From assembly GCA_902491395.1 (NCBI GenBank), contig CABUHO010000013.1:1-63693 (forward strand): 63,693 bases of DNA. The letters are read 5' to 3'. This stretch comes from an uncultured Collinsella sp. GTDB lineage: Bacteria > Actinomycetota > Coriobacteriia > Coriobacteriales > Coriobacteriaceae. Made by a program: the position numbers and the translations under genes. The notes beneath the pieces were generated by a model. The model made no database searches, was not told the origin of the DNA, and was given only the letters and a program-made list of their open reading frames with translations. Below are positions 32,802-40,299 of the stretch, one piece after another (the first letter of the stretch is position 1; every line of letters begins with the position of its first letter).

Positions 32802-32843
32802 AAAGAGCGGGGGCTGGACGTGAATCCAGCCCCCGCTCTTTTG
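32802..32843 (+). terminator. Strong terminator of the ABC operon
   Basis: A 15-bp G/C-rich perfect stem (AGAGCGGGGGCTGGA and complement) around CGTGAA is followed by TTTT. It also faces the convergent flavodoxin gene. Confidence 0.95.
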
Positions 32844-32899
32844 TAGGGATGGGGATGCGCTTTGATGCGGGCCTTATTTGCTGGAGGCCCTTGGTGCCA

Positions 32900-33319
32900 T
32901 TACACCAGCTCGGCTCCCAGGGCCTTGCAAGCGGTCTCACCCTCGTCGTCGGGCGCGTCGTAGCAGATGGTCGAATCGACGACGTTGACGCCCGCCTCGT
33001 CGGCGTCGGCCTTCCAATTGTCCATCCACTCGCCCTCGGCCCACGAATAGGAGCCAAAGAGGACGACCTTCTTGTCGCCGAGAGTCTCCTTGACTTCGTC
33101 CCACATGGGCTGGAACTCGTCATACTCGAGCTCCTCGGAGCCCATGGCGGGGCAGCCGAAAGCGAAAGCATCGTAGCTGGCTACCTTATCTGCGGAGAAG
33201 TCGGCGCAGGGGATGATCTCGGCCTCGGCGCCGGCGGACGTGGCGCCTTCGGCGACGAGGTTTGCCATGGCCTCGGTGTTGCCCGTGCCGCTCCAATAGA
33301 CGACGGCGATCTTGCTCAT
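32900..33319 (-). CDS. Flavodoxin
   Basis: The 139-residue protein has the short-chain flavodoxin FMN loop VVYWSGTGNTEAMA at the N-terminus, FGCPAMGSEELE (isoalloxazine loop) and FGSYSWAEGEWMD. It carries electrons in place of ferredoxin, often under iron limitation. It lies 46 nt downstream of the DUF3793 gene on the same strand, a frequent pairing in anaerobes. ATG 33319 directly precedes the FMN motif. Confidence 0.93.
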   Translation of the reverse strand: MSKIAVVYWSGTGNTEAMANLVAEGATSAGAEAEIIPCADFSADKVASYDAFAFGCPAMGSEELEYDEFQPMWDEVKETLGDKKVVLFGSYSWAEGEWMDNWKADADEAGVNVVDSTICYDAPDDEGETACKALGAELV

Positions 33320-33365
33320 GTTTTGTCCTTTCGGTTGTGCGGCGCGCGGCCGCGGCTTGTATGTC

Positions 33366-34070
33366 CTATCGGGTTGCCTGGGCAAGTTGCGCCAAGCTGC
33401 AGCCCTGCTGATAGATAAAGGTGAGGTATTGGGTGCAGGCGCGGTAGGCATCAAATGTCGCGAGCGCCTGTTCGACGTTGGTGTAGACCTTCCAGGCCCC
33501 AAAGACCTTGTAGTTCTCGCCGCGCTGGGCGATAAACTCGTGCACGTCGTCGTAGGGGTATCCCAGGAAATAGCCTATTTCGTGCGGAAACCCGCAGACA
33601 CAGTCGTTGCTGCAGCTGCCTTGCTGGGCCAGCGCGCATCGAGCCTGACTGCAAGCGCATTCCGCAGCGTTACTGCTCGCGAGCGTGATGCGCGATGCCA
33701 GGTGAACGAGGCATGTCGAGAGGTCGCTCGTGTCGTAGCCTTCCTTGGCGAGCGCCGTTTGGACGCGCGGGTCTGTGAGGTAGGCGGCGAGGCTTTTGGG
33801 CCGGTATACGTACACGAGCGCTCCGCAGGGCCGCCAGACCAAAACGCTCAGGTGGATGCCGAGTGGGTCAAGCTCGCGATTGCACTGGGCGATAACGTTG
33901 AGTAGGCGCGCTCGGCGTTCTGCGATTGGCTCGGTTACTGCCGAGCCGTCCTGGTTGGCATAAGTGCCTGGATAGGTAAAGAGCGATGCCGGCTTGATGC
34001 CTGCGAGCGTGGGGGAGCAGTTGCGCACGACTGCCGCCTGAAACGTTGGGATGTCTATGGTTCGAGTCAA
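33366..34070 (-). CDS. DUF3793-family protein
   Basis: The 234-residue protein carries the DUF3793 hallmark CGFPHEIGYFLGYPYDDVHEFIAQRGENYKVFGAWKVYTN, which I recognise from anaerobes with flavodoxin neighbours. An unusual Cys-rich insert with eight Cys lies before it (SSNAAECACSQARCALAQQG and onward to CVCG, about 135-160). The function is unknown; metal or Fe-S binding is suggested only by the cysteines. It is transcribed toward flavodoxin and divergent from the HMA protein gene across a gap with two dyads. Confidence 0.8.
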   Translation of the reverse strand: MTRTIDIPTFQAAVVRNCSPTLAGIKPASLFTYPGTYANQDGSAVTEPIAERRARLLNVIAQCNRELDPLGIHLSVLVWRPCGALVYVYRPKSLAAYLTDPRVQTALAKEGYDTSDLSTCLVHLASRITLASSNAAECACSQARCALAQQGSCSNDCVCGFPHEIGYFLGYPYDDVHEFIAQRGENYKVFGAWKVYTNVEQALATFDAYRACTQYLTFIYQQGCSLAQLAQATR

Positions 34071-34140
34071 TGCACTGCCGTCCTCTCGTGTTAGCCTAGG
34101 AAAACTTATACACGAAAGTATGCCTTGGTCAACAAAAAAG

Positions 34141-34167
34141 TTCGATTAGGGAAACTAATTGATCGAA
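34141..34167. promoter_or_regulatory. Candidate metal-regulator operator (nested dyads)
   Basis: TTCGAT (34141-34146) and ATCGAA (34162-34167) form an outer dyad, and ATTAG/CTAAT (34145-34149 and 34155-34159) an inner one. The inner part resembles the TTAG/CTAA pattern of DtxR/IdeR iron boxes. The site lies between the divergent DUF3793-flavodoxin and HMA genes. Confidence 0.4.
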
Positions 34168-34192
34168 CCGACACGATATTGCGTTAAGATGG

Positions 34193-34213
34193 GGACACCC
34201 CATGGGGGTATCC
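34193..34213. promoter_or_regulatory. Candidate CsoR-like operator before the HMA gene
   Basis: GGACACCCC (34193-34201) and GGGGTATCC (34205-34213) pair at 8 of 9 positions around ATG. The TACCCC-x-GGGGTA form is that of CsoR/RicR-type copper-sensor operators. It lies 28 bp before the HMA-domain gene. Confidence 0.45.
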
Positions 34214-34241
34214 AGATAAGACTACTTGGAAAGGGGAACGC

Positions 34242-34625
34242 ATGAGCGACTTGCTCAATCCTGCGAGTCTCATCGTGTTGGCCGTGATTGCGCTTGGCAT
34301 GTTCTTTGGCTTGCGCCGTATTGCCGCTTCGACGCGTGGAAAGAGCTGCTGCAGCGATGGCGCGTGTGGCAAGAAGGCCAAAAAGGTCGTTGTGTCGGAT
34401 ACCGATGCGTCGCACTATCTCTATAGCGATGAGCTACTCATCGGCGGCATGAGCTGTGACGGCTGCGCTCAGAACGTCGAGAATGCCCTCAATGCGCAGG
34501 ATGGCGTGTGGGCAACGGTAACGTTTGCGGACCACACGGCACGCGTGCGTTCTAAAAATCCGATCGACCGCGAAGCGCTCGAGACGGCGGTGAGGGGCGC
34601 AGGCTATTACGTTATGAAACTGTAG
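34242..34625 (+). CDS. Membrane-anchored heavy-metal-associated (HMA) protein
   Basis: The 127-residue protein starts with one membrane helix (ASLIVLAVIALGMFFGL, about 8-24), then a Cys cluster (KSCCSDGACGKKAKK), then an HMA fold with the metal loop GGMSCDGCAQNVENAL and the ending EALETAVRGAGYYVMKL. Cys of the CxxC loop should bind Cu(I) or a similar soft metal. It is probably a membrane-tethered copper chaperone. GGAAAGGGG before ATG gives a clear start. No P-type ATPase gene is adjacent. Confidence 0.87.
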   Translation: MSDLLNPASLIVLAVIALGMFFGLRRIAASTRGKSCCSDGACGKKAKKVVVSDTDASHYLYSDELLIGGMSCDGCAQNVENALNAQDGVWATVTFADHTARVRSKNPIDREALETAVRGAGYYVMKL

Positions 34626-34896
34626 GCGTTGCCCTCTCCGGTGGGTACCGCCTCCTGCCCATTGTGACTATCGGCATCCAAAAATTTGCGCAAAAAATAA
34701 CCTTCAGATGCGGCAAAAGTGGAGTTTGGTGACGGTTTGCGCGGAATTCGCTACCAATCGAGCATCCGCTATTCTGTCAGAAAGATTACTGCTGTAAATT
34801 ATATGCTGATTATTGCTGTGCCCAGATTGCAATTAACCGTGGACAGAAATGAAGAATGCTAAAGCTGGGCTTTAGGACAGGGGAGGCTATAGCCTT

Positions 34897-35457
34897 ATGA
34901 GACGAGTGGGAACACTTGGCTTGGTGGCAGCGCTTGCCGCTATCTTGGTATCGCCGCTGCCGGCGCACGCCGAAGACGCTTCGGGTGCCGTTACCTACAA
35001 TGCGGGAAATGGGTATTCCTTTGAGAAGCTCTCGCATCCTACGGTAGGAACGTCGCAGCCGGATGGTATCGTCGACTACCAGGGTAACGGTGCCGTTGCC
35101 GTTCCGGGCGCCGATGGTAATACGGCCAACAATGAAGGCGATCGCGGCCAGAGCTACACTTGGGCGGCTGCGAGCTATGGTGACTGGCTTTATGTGGGCA
35201 CCTGCTATGCAGCGATGGGCAACACGCTTACGCTCATGAACGGCACGCTGGGCGATTCTTTTGATGCCGAGACCATGCGCCTGACGCTGGAGGCCATGTT
35301 TAACGGCACCTTCTTCTATGGACAGCAGAAGGAGGACGGCACGGCCGACAAGGACAGCGGCGGTATCTTGGTCAAGATCAATACCAAGACCGGTGAGACC
35401 AAGCTGCTGCTCTCTGAATCGCTCAACGGCGTCGGTCCCTTGTTCCGCATGCCGTGA
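34897..35457 (+). CDS. Surface protein, N-terminal fragment (frameshifted gene)
   Basis: The 186-residue reading frame holds a signal peptide (MRRVGTLGLVAALAAILV, AHA cleavage near residue 25) and the start of a large secreted protein ending GPLFRMP before TGA at 35455-35457. The frame continues one base back in the next entry at 35454 with no loss of similarity in style (ILVKINTKTGETKLLLSESLNG then VSYKGKLYFCG). A missing base near CCGTGAG would restore one protein of about 830 residues. The second fragment lacks a signal peptide, so this gene is probably broken or the base is a sequence error. Confidence 0.75.
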   Translation: MRRVGTLGLVAALAAILVSPLPAHAEDASGAVTYNAGNGYSFEKLSHPTVGTSQPDGIVDYQGNGAVAVPGADGNTANNEGDRGQSYTWAAASYGDWLYVGTCYAAMGNTLTLMNGTLGDSFDAETMRLTLEAMFNGTFFYGQQKEDGTADKDSGGILVKINTKTGETKLLLSESLNGVGPLFRMP

Positions 35458-37394
35458 GCTATAAGGGCAAGCTCTATTTCTGCGGCAGCGTCAGGACCAA
35501 TGGCGGCAAAAGCGGTCTGCCTTCTGTATACGAGATCGATCCTAAGACGGATGAGTACAAAGTTGTCTATCAGGGCCTTTCGAGCATGCAGGATTACGGT
35601 GCCGCCTACAAGCAGGGCATTTCTACCGGTATCCGCGGCATGTGCGTTCATGATGGCCAGCTCGTCATCAGTAATGTGGGTAAAGACGCGGCCGGTAAGT
35701 TTGTGTCGACAATCCTGACGTCGTCTGACCCGTCGAAGGGCCCGGAGAGCTTCACCGAGATTGCTAACTCGGACACGTTGTTTAACTATCCGGCGATTCG
35801 CTATCAGGACAGCATCTACGGCGGCGCCATTTGGGATATGGTCTCGTACAATGGCCATCTCTATGCGACCATCTGCACCGGTACGCCCGAGAACGCTCCC
35901 GATGATAATTCCATGCAGTCGTTCGCCATGGTTCGTGGCGACAAGAACGCCGACGGCAGCTATTCGTGGACTCCCATTGTTGGCGATCAGGAGACGGACG
36001 GTGCAAAGTACTGCTTTGGCATCGATCCTGCCCGCACCCGTTCTGGTGCAGCCAACCTCATCGTCTACAACGGCTACCTGTACATTGGCGAGTACAACGA
36101 TGAGGAGATTGCCCTCGAGCGCATTCTCTTTAATAAGTCTGATTCTGACGAGAGTGGCAAGAGCGGTATGGGTGGCGTCGACTGCTCGTTTGTGAATGCC
36201 AATCTTGAGCAGTCAGTCAACATCTATCGCATGGACAAGGACGAGAACATGGAGCTCGTCGTCGGCGATCGCACTGACATGTTCCCCGAGGGTGGCATTT
36301 CCGGTCTGACTTCGGGCTTTGGCCGTAACGAGAACCAGTACATCTGGCGTATGCAGAAGTTTGACGGCAAGCTGTATGTCGGTACCTTTGACACCGCGAG
36401 TCTGCTTGAGCCGATCGGCCAGTTCTCGAACGGCGACATTATCGATATGACGCCCGAGGAGTGGGACTCTCAGGTTCAGCGTCTCAAGGACCTGCTCAAT
36501 CATCTGCTCGACAAGAATTCGCCCGACGACCCCATCGTTCCTGTGAATACGCTTGCGGACGATGATTCGAGCGAGGCCGTCGAGGTCGACGACGAGAAGG
36601 CTGAGGTTGTTGAGGGCTTTGGCGACCTGAGCGATGCTCTGGAGGATGCAACGGGCGATCTTTGCGATCAGGCTGCAACGATGTCCGAAGAAGTCGAGGA
36701 CGACGCCGCTTATGTCCAGAAGATCGATAGCGAGATCGCGTACTTCAAGTCCTTTGCCGATCAGTATCAGGATATGCTCGATAGCTATGAGAACCTGAAG
36801 CAGCAGTATGAGGATGCCTATGGCACCGAGCTGCCGGGCGATATTCAGGATGCATTCGATAAGCTGCTGAGCGAGGAGAATCTCAAGAAGTTGAAGAGCG
36901 TCCTTACGTGCATGTGCTACCTGCGCGATGCCGAGCGCGGCTTTGATATGTATGTGACCGAGGACGGCGTGAACTTTACGACGCTGACGACCAACGGCTT
37001 TAACGATCCGTATAACCATGGCCTGCGCACCTTTGCGGTGACCAACCAGGGTCTGTGCCTTGGTACCGCCAACCCGTTCTATGGCTGCCAGGTTTGGATC
37101 CAGCGCAAGGAGAATTCGGAGAATCCGGTTGAACCCGGTACTCCGGATCCGACGGAGCCCACGGATCCCTCGCAGCCGGGTGGCGGCGATCAGCCTGGTG
37201 GCAGCCAGACGGGCGGTAACGACCAGTCGAGCAGCACCACGACCACCGTCACGACGACCACTAAGAAGACTCCGAAGGACGGCTCGCTGCCTCACGCTGG
37301 CGACTCGACCCTCACGCTGGTCTTGGGATTGCTGGTTGCAGCTGCCGCAGTGCTTGGTATTGCCTTTGCCCTGCGTAAGCGTTCTCGCCACTAG
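35454..37394 (+). CDS. Surface protein, C-terminal fragment with LPxTG-like anchor
   Basis: The 646-residue frame has repeated short beta motifs (GKLYFCGS, GHLYATIC, GYLYIGEY, GKLYVGTF) like a beta-propeller. A helical coiled segment with long acidic stretches follows (about 330-480). It ends with a Pro/Gly/Thr-rich linker, then LPHAGDS, a hydrophobic helix and RKRSRH. LPHAG is a variant sortase signal of actinobacterial LPxTG type. GTGA at 35454 overlaps the previous stop by 4 nt, which could allow re-initiation, but this part alone could not be exported. Its ligand is unknown. Confidence 0.75.
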   Translation: MSYKGKLYFCGSVRTNGGKSGLPSVYEIDPKTDEYKVVYQGLSSMQDYGAAYKQGISTGIRGMCVHDGQLVISNVGKDAAGKFVSTILTSSDPSKGPESFTEIANSDTLFNYPAIRYQDSIYGGAIWDMVSYNGHLYATICTGTPENAPDDNSMQSFAMVRGDKNADGSYSWTPIVGDQETDGAKYCFGIDPARTRSGAANLIVYNGYLYIGEYNDEEIALERILFNKSDSDESGKSGMGGVDCSFVNANLEQSVNIYRMDKDENMELVVGDRTDMFPEGGISGLTSGFGRNENQYIWRMQKFDGKLYVGTFDTASLLEPIGQFSNGDIIDMTPEEWDSQVQRLKDLLNHLLDKNSPDDPIVPVNTLADDDSSEAVEVDDEKAEVVEGFGDLSDALEDATGDLCDQAATMSEEVEDDAAYVQKIDSEIAYFKSFADQYQDMLDSYENLKQQYEDAYGTELPGDIQDAFDKLLSEENLKKLKSVLTCMCYLRDAERGFDMYVTEDGVNFTTLTTNGFNDPYNHGLRTFAVTNQGLCLGTANPFYGCQVWIQRKENSENPVEPGTPDPTEPTDPSQPGGGDQPGGSQTGGNDQSSSTTTTVTTTTKKTPKDGSLPHAGDSTLTLVLGLLVAAAAVLGIAFALRKRSRH

Positions 37395-37816
37395 GCTCGG
37401 CCGCGCAGCTCGATGTCTTGGATGTCGTCGAAATCGATGACAATATCTCTGAGCTTGAGCAGTTTGAAAGCGGGGAGTACCTCGTCGAGAATGCCGGTGC
37501 GGCTACGATAGCCGTACGTATCGTAATAGGTGACACGAAGCAAGTCGCCGCGTTTGAGGCCCTCGAGCTTTTTCGAAAGCTCGAGGGCCTTTTCTTCTGT
37601 GAGTTCACACTTGGGTTCGACGGTTATCTCCTGCTTGCGTACGAGTTCGTAGTATCCCGTGAGGGCGGCAAAGGGCATAAACTGCACGGCGCGGTTGGCA
37701 CGAACGGCGCCGTTGGCGGTGAGGTTTGGGTCTGCGGCGCGACGCCTTCCCTCGGGGTCTGCCAGACGTTCGAAGGGAGTCGGCGGGCGCATTGGCTGTT
37801 GTTTGGATTTAGGCAC
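37391..37816 (-). CDS. YolD-like protein, partner of the Y-family polymerase
   Basis: The 141-residue protein has the YolD-like pattern: NRAVQFMPFAALTGYYELV, then ELTEEKALELSKKLEGLKRGDLLRVTYYD and FKLLKLRDIVIDFDDI. YolD-like proteins are usually encoded next to UvrX/ImuB-type polymerases. GTG 37816 has AGGAGG upstream, and its start overlaps the polymerase stop by 8 nt. Its TAG stop is read from the same CTAG that ends the convergent surface protein gene, so the two genes overlap by 4 nt. Confidence 0.8.
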   Translation of the reverse strand: MPKSKQQPMRPPTPFERLADPEGRRRAADPNLTANGAVRANRAVQFMPFAALTGYYELVRKQEITVEPKCELTEEKALELSKKLEGLKRGDLLRVTYYDTYGYRSRTGILDEVLPAFKLLKLRDIVIDFDDIQDIELRGRA

Positions 37817-39314
37817 GATGTCCTCCTACCTGGTCGTTGCGTTCGCGCGCGGTGGCGCCGGCGGTAAAGCTCAGTCCTTTAACCAGCGCGTTCTTGCCGT
37901 ATTTGCCTTTTACAGCCAGCACGGCGCGTGCCAGGTCGTGCTCGCGCTCATCGGCCTCGACGTCGCTAAACAGATCAATGGTGGCGAACTCTTCGGGCAT
38001 CAGATTGCCAAAGCCCAGATTGATGCGCTTGACCGGTCGCTTGGGGTCGACCGTTTGCGCCCAGAGCTCATCGAAATACCCCATGATCTTCTTAAACGAA
38101 TTGATGCGCTCGGGCAGCTTGCGCGAGGCATTGGAGTGCGCGAAGAGCGCAGCGTAGCCACCACGCGGCTTGCCGCCGTGCTCGCCCACAAAGACGCCGT
38201 CGATCGCTTGTGCTTCTCGCACCAAACGTCGACGTTCGTCGTCGCGATGAACGGGTTTGGGGGCACGGGGCGCGACTTCGGGGCCGTCGGTTATTGCGGG
38301 CTCGATGCCCGAGGTGCTCGAGCGTAGGTGCCCGCAGCCGTCTATATACTGCGCCGTACCGCTGGCATCGAGTCGGCGGATGTCTGCCCGCTCGCTCGCG
38401 TAGCCTACGAAGAGTGAAATGCTATCGCACACCACATGCTTATCGACCAAGTCCAGTACGGCGGCGTCGACCATCTCACGCAAGACGGTATAGGCCTGCT
38501 CGTAGGCATAGCCCTTCGAGAGCACCTGTCCCGTGGTGGTCGAGGTTGCCTGCGGGCGATAGGCCTGGATATCGGCGATGGTTGTCGGCTCACGCCCAAA
38601 GGCGTGATCGATAAGATACTCGGCATTGACGCCAAGCTCGTCGTAGAGCAAGTTTTCGTCGAGCGCGGCGACCCCCATCAGGTCGTAGACGCCATACTTT
38701 TCGAGCCGCGTCGCCACGCCGGGGCCGATGCCCCAGATATCGGTAATGGGACGGTGGGGCCAGATCTCCTTGCGGAAGGTCTCGTCGTCAAGTACGCCGA
38801 TGCGACTGGGCGCGTGCTTGGCGGTGATATCGAGTGCTACTTTGGCCTGGAATAGGTTGGGGCCGATGCCGACCGTTGCCGTGATGCCGGTGCGCCCCAG
38901 GACCTCGTCGCGCAGCATGCAGGCGAACCCTTCGGCATCGGTATGGTAGAGGTCCAGGTAGGGCGTCACGTCGATAAAGCACTCGTCGATTGAATAGACA
39001 TGAACGTCTTGCGGACTGACGTATTCCAGGTAGATACCATAGATTTGCGCCGATACCTCCATGTAGTGCTGCATGCGCGGTACGGCCTTGATGTAGTCGA
39101 TGCCATCGGGGATCTCGAATAGACGGCAGCGGTTGTGAATCCCTAAGTCCTTCATGGCTTGCGTGATGGCGAGACAGATGGTTGTGCGTCCGCGCGATTC
39201 GTCGGCAACGACCAGGTTGGTGGCGAGTGGATCGAGTCCACGGTCGACGCACTCGACGCTGGCATAAAACGTCTTGAGGTCGATGCAGATATAGGTGTGC
39301 TGCTCGTGCGCCAT
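37809..39314 (-). CDS. Y-family (UvrX/DinB-like) DNA polymerase
   Basis: The 501-residue enzyme is a translesion polymerase: CIDLKTFYASVECVD and YSIDECFIDVT hold the catalytic carboxylates, and ITATVGIGPN, IWGIGPG and helix-hairpin-helix residues follow. A Pro/Arg-rich insert of about 80 residues lies before the little-finger end, making it longer than DinB (about 350). It is coupled to a YolD-like gene downstream. Two LexA-like boxes precede it, so it is probably induced in the SOS response. Confidence 0.9.
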   Translation of the reverse strand: MAHEQHTYICIDLKTFYASVECVDRGLDPLATNLVVADESRGRTTICLAITQAMKDLGIHNRCRLFEIPDGIDYIKAVPRMQHYMEVSAQIYGIYLEYVSPQDVHVYSIDECFIDVTPYLDLYHTDAEGFACMLRDEVLGRTGITATVGIGPNLFQAKVALDITAKHAPSRIGVLDDETFRKEIWPHRPITDIWGIGPGVATRLEKYGVYDLMGVAALDENLLYDELGVNAEYLIDHAFGREPTTIADIQAYRPQATSTTTGQVLSKGYAYEQAYTVLREMVDAAVLDLVDKHVVCDSISLFVGYASERADIRRLDASGTAQYIDGCGHLRSSTSGIEPAITDGPEVAPRAPKPVHRDDERRRLVREAQAIDGVFVGEHGGKPRGGYAALFAHSNASRKLPERINSFKKIMGYFDELWAQTVDPKRPVKRINLGFGNLMPEEFATIDLFSDVEADEREHDLARAVLAVKGKYGKNALVKGLSFTAGATARERNDQVGGHRA

Positions 39315-39329
39315 CCGTGTCCTTCAATC

Positions 39330-39341
39330 AAACACATGTTC
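39330..39341 (-). promoter_or_regulatory. Degenerate LexA/SOS box
   Basis: On the minus strand GAACATGTGTTT is flanked by G and G, giving GGAAC-N4-GTTTG; it matches CGAAC-N4-GTTCG at 8 of 10 fixed positions. It sits between the polymerase start and the better box at 39345-39360. Confidence 0.5.
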
Positions 39342-39344
39342 CTA

Positions 39345-39360
39345 TCGAATACCTGTTCGA
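39345..39360 (-). promoter_or_regulatory. LexA/SOS box of the Y-family polymerase
   Basis: TCGAATACCTGTTCGA contains CGAAT-N4-GTTCG, matching the Gram-positive/actinobacterial LexA consensus CGAAC-N4-GTTCG at 9 of 10 fixed positions. It is 31 bp upstream of the polymerase start. Confidence 0.65.
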
Positions 39361-39390
39361 TAATACCCGCTCGACCGGACACCGTCAAAA

Positions 39391-39468
39391 CCTGCCAAAA
39401 AGGGACAGGTTTATTTTGGTCGGTAAAACGCTTGACCTGCCAAAACAAACCTGTCCCTTTTTGGTGGG
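39391..39468. repeat. Palindromic repeat, copy A
   Basis: Arms 39395-39419 and 39440-39464 pair at 24 of 25 positions. They contain AGGGACAGGTTT and AAACCTGTCCCT. It is a near-identical direct copy of 40103-40180, on the other side of an alcohol dehydrogenase remnant. Confidence 0.85.
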
Positions 39469-39574
39469 TTTTAACGCAGCCCTAAAGAGCGCGAAACAGC
39501 TCGGAAAAGCTCGCTTCGTAGCATGAGCCTAACGATCTGTTTCACCTCAAAAGCATGGAAGGGTTGTGGGGAAG

Positions 39575-40099
39575 ATGGTCAACTATGGGTTTGGTATGCC
39601 GACGCGCTTGGTTGCGGATGGAGACGTGGCTCGCTGGTGCGGACGATTGGTCGCCCACTACGGCGGCACCAAGGCGCTGGTCGTGTTGGGAGGCGACAAG
39701 CATGCGCGTGATGAGCTTGTCTCGGCGGCACTGGGATCGCTCGATCGCGCTCTGCTTGAACGCGTGCTCTTCCGTTGCGGCTCGGTCGGGGGCGACGGAG
39801 GGGACGAATTGGTCGATGAAGCCGTAGCCCTTGCGATCGATGAAGGTGTGGACTTTGTCCTAGCGATTGGCGATGCCGACACGGCGGGCTTTGCGCGCGA
39901 ACTCGCTCGTCGCATGGCCGTGCTCGATGCCGGCGAGGACGGCTTTGTTCCCTACGGGTGCATTGTCTCGGAGGGAAAGGTGCCTGCCGTCGTGGGCGCC
40001 GGCGAGGTTCCCGTTTTTGCCATTATCGCACCCGAGCTGTTGGAGGGCATCGGCTCGCCCTTGCGCGAGCTGCTCGGTAGCGTATGTGCTGCGGCATAA
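39575..40099 (+). CDS. Truncated iron-containing alcohol dehydrogenase-like protein
   Basis: The 174-residue product matches only the N-terminal NAD-binding half of iron-containing alcohol dehydrogenases (VNYGFGMPTRLVADGD, then KALVVLGGDKHARDELV and DEGVDFVLAIGDADTAGFA). The usual GGGS of the cofactor loop reads GDAD. The C-terminal helical iron-binding domain is absent. ATG 39575 has GGGG upstream. Two copies of a 78-bp palindrome flank it. It may be a decayed gene or a small nucleotide-binding protein; enzyme activity is unlikely. Confidence 0.65.
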   Translation: MVNYGFGMPTRLVADGDVARWCGRLVAHYGGTKALVVLGGDKHARDELVSAALGSLDRALLERVLFRCGSVGGDGGDELVDEAVALAIDEGVDFVLAIGDADTAGFARELARRMAVLDAGEDGFVPYGCIVSEGKVPAVVGAGEVPVFAIIAPELLEGIGSPLRELLGSVCAAA

Positions 40100-40102
40100 T
40101 AG

Positions 40103-40180
40103 CCTGCCAGGAAGGGACGGGTTTATTTTGGTAGGTAAAGCGTTTGACCTGCCAAAATAAACCTGTCCCTTTTTGGTCGG
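40103..40180. repeat. Palindromic repeat, copy B
   Basis: Arms 40107-40131 and 40152-40176 pair with three mismatches. The right half is nearly identical to copy A at 39391-39468 (GACCTGCCAAAA, ACCTGTCCCTTTTTGG). It starts 3 nt after the truncated dehydrogenase gene stop and lies before pgi. Confidence 0.85.
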
Positions 40181-40299
40181 TCGCCGTCTGGGGGCAGATT
40201 GGCAACGCTCGCTGATTACGGTCTTGACCTGCGTTAGAATAGGGGCATCTGATTATCCGGGCGCATGGAGGAGTGCGCCCGTATGCTGAGGAGGACTTT

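Noticed and set aside
35440..35470. Programmed -1 frameshift in the surface protein gene
   Set aside because: There is no slippery heptamer or downstream pseudoknot at the junction. A missing base is simpler.
39575..40099. Functional iron-containing alcohol dehydrogenase
   Set aside because: Only the N-terminal half is present, the GGGS cofactor motif is changed and the iron-binding domain is missing.
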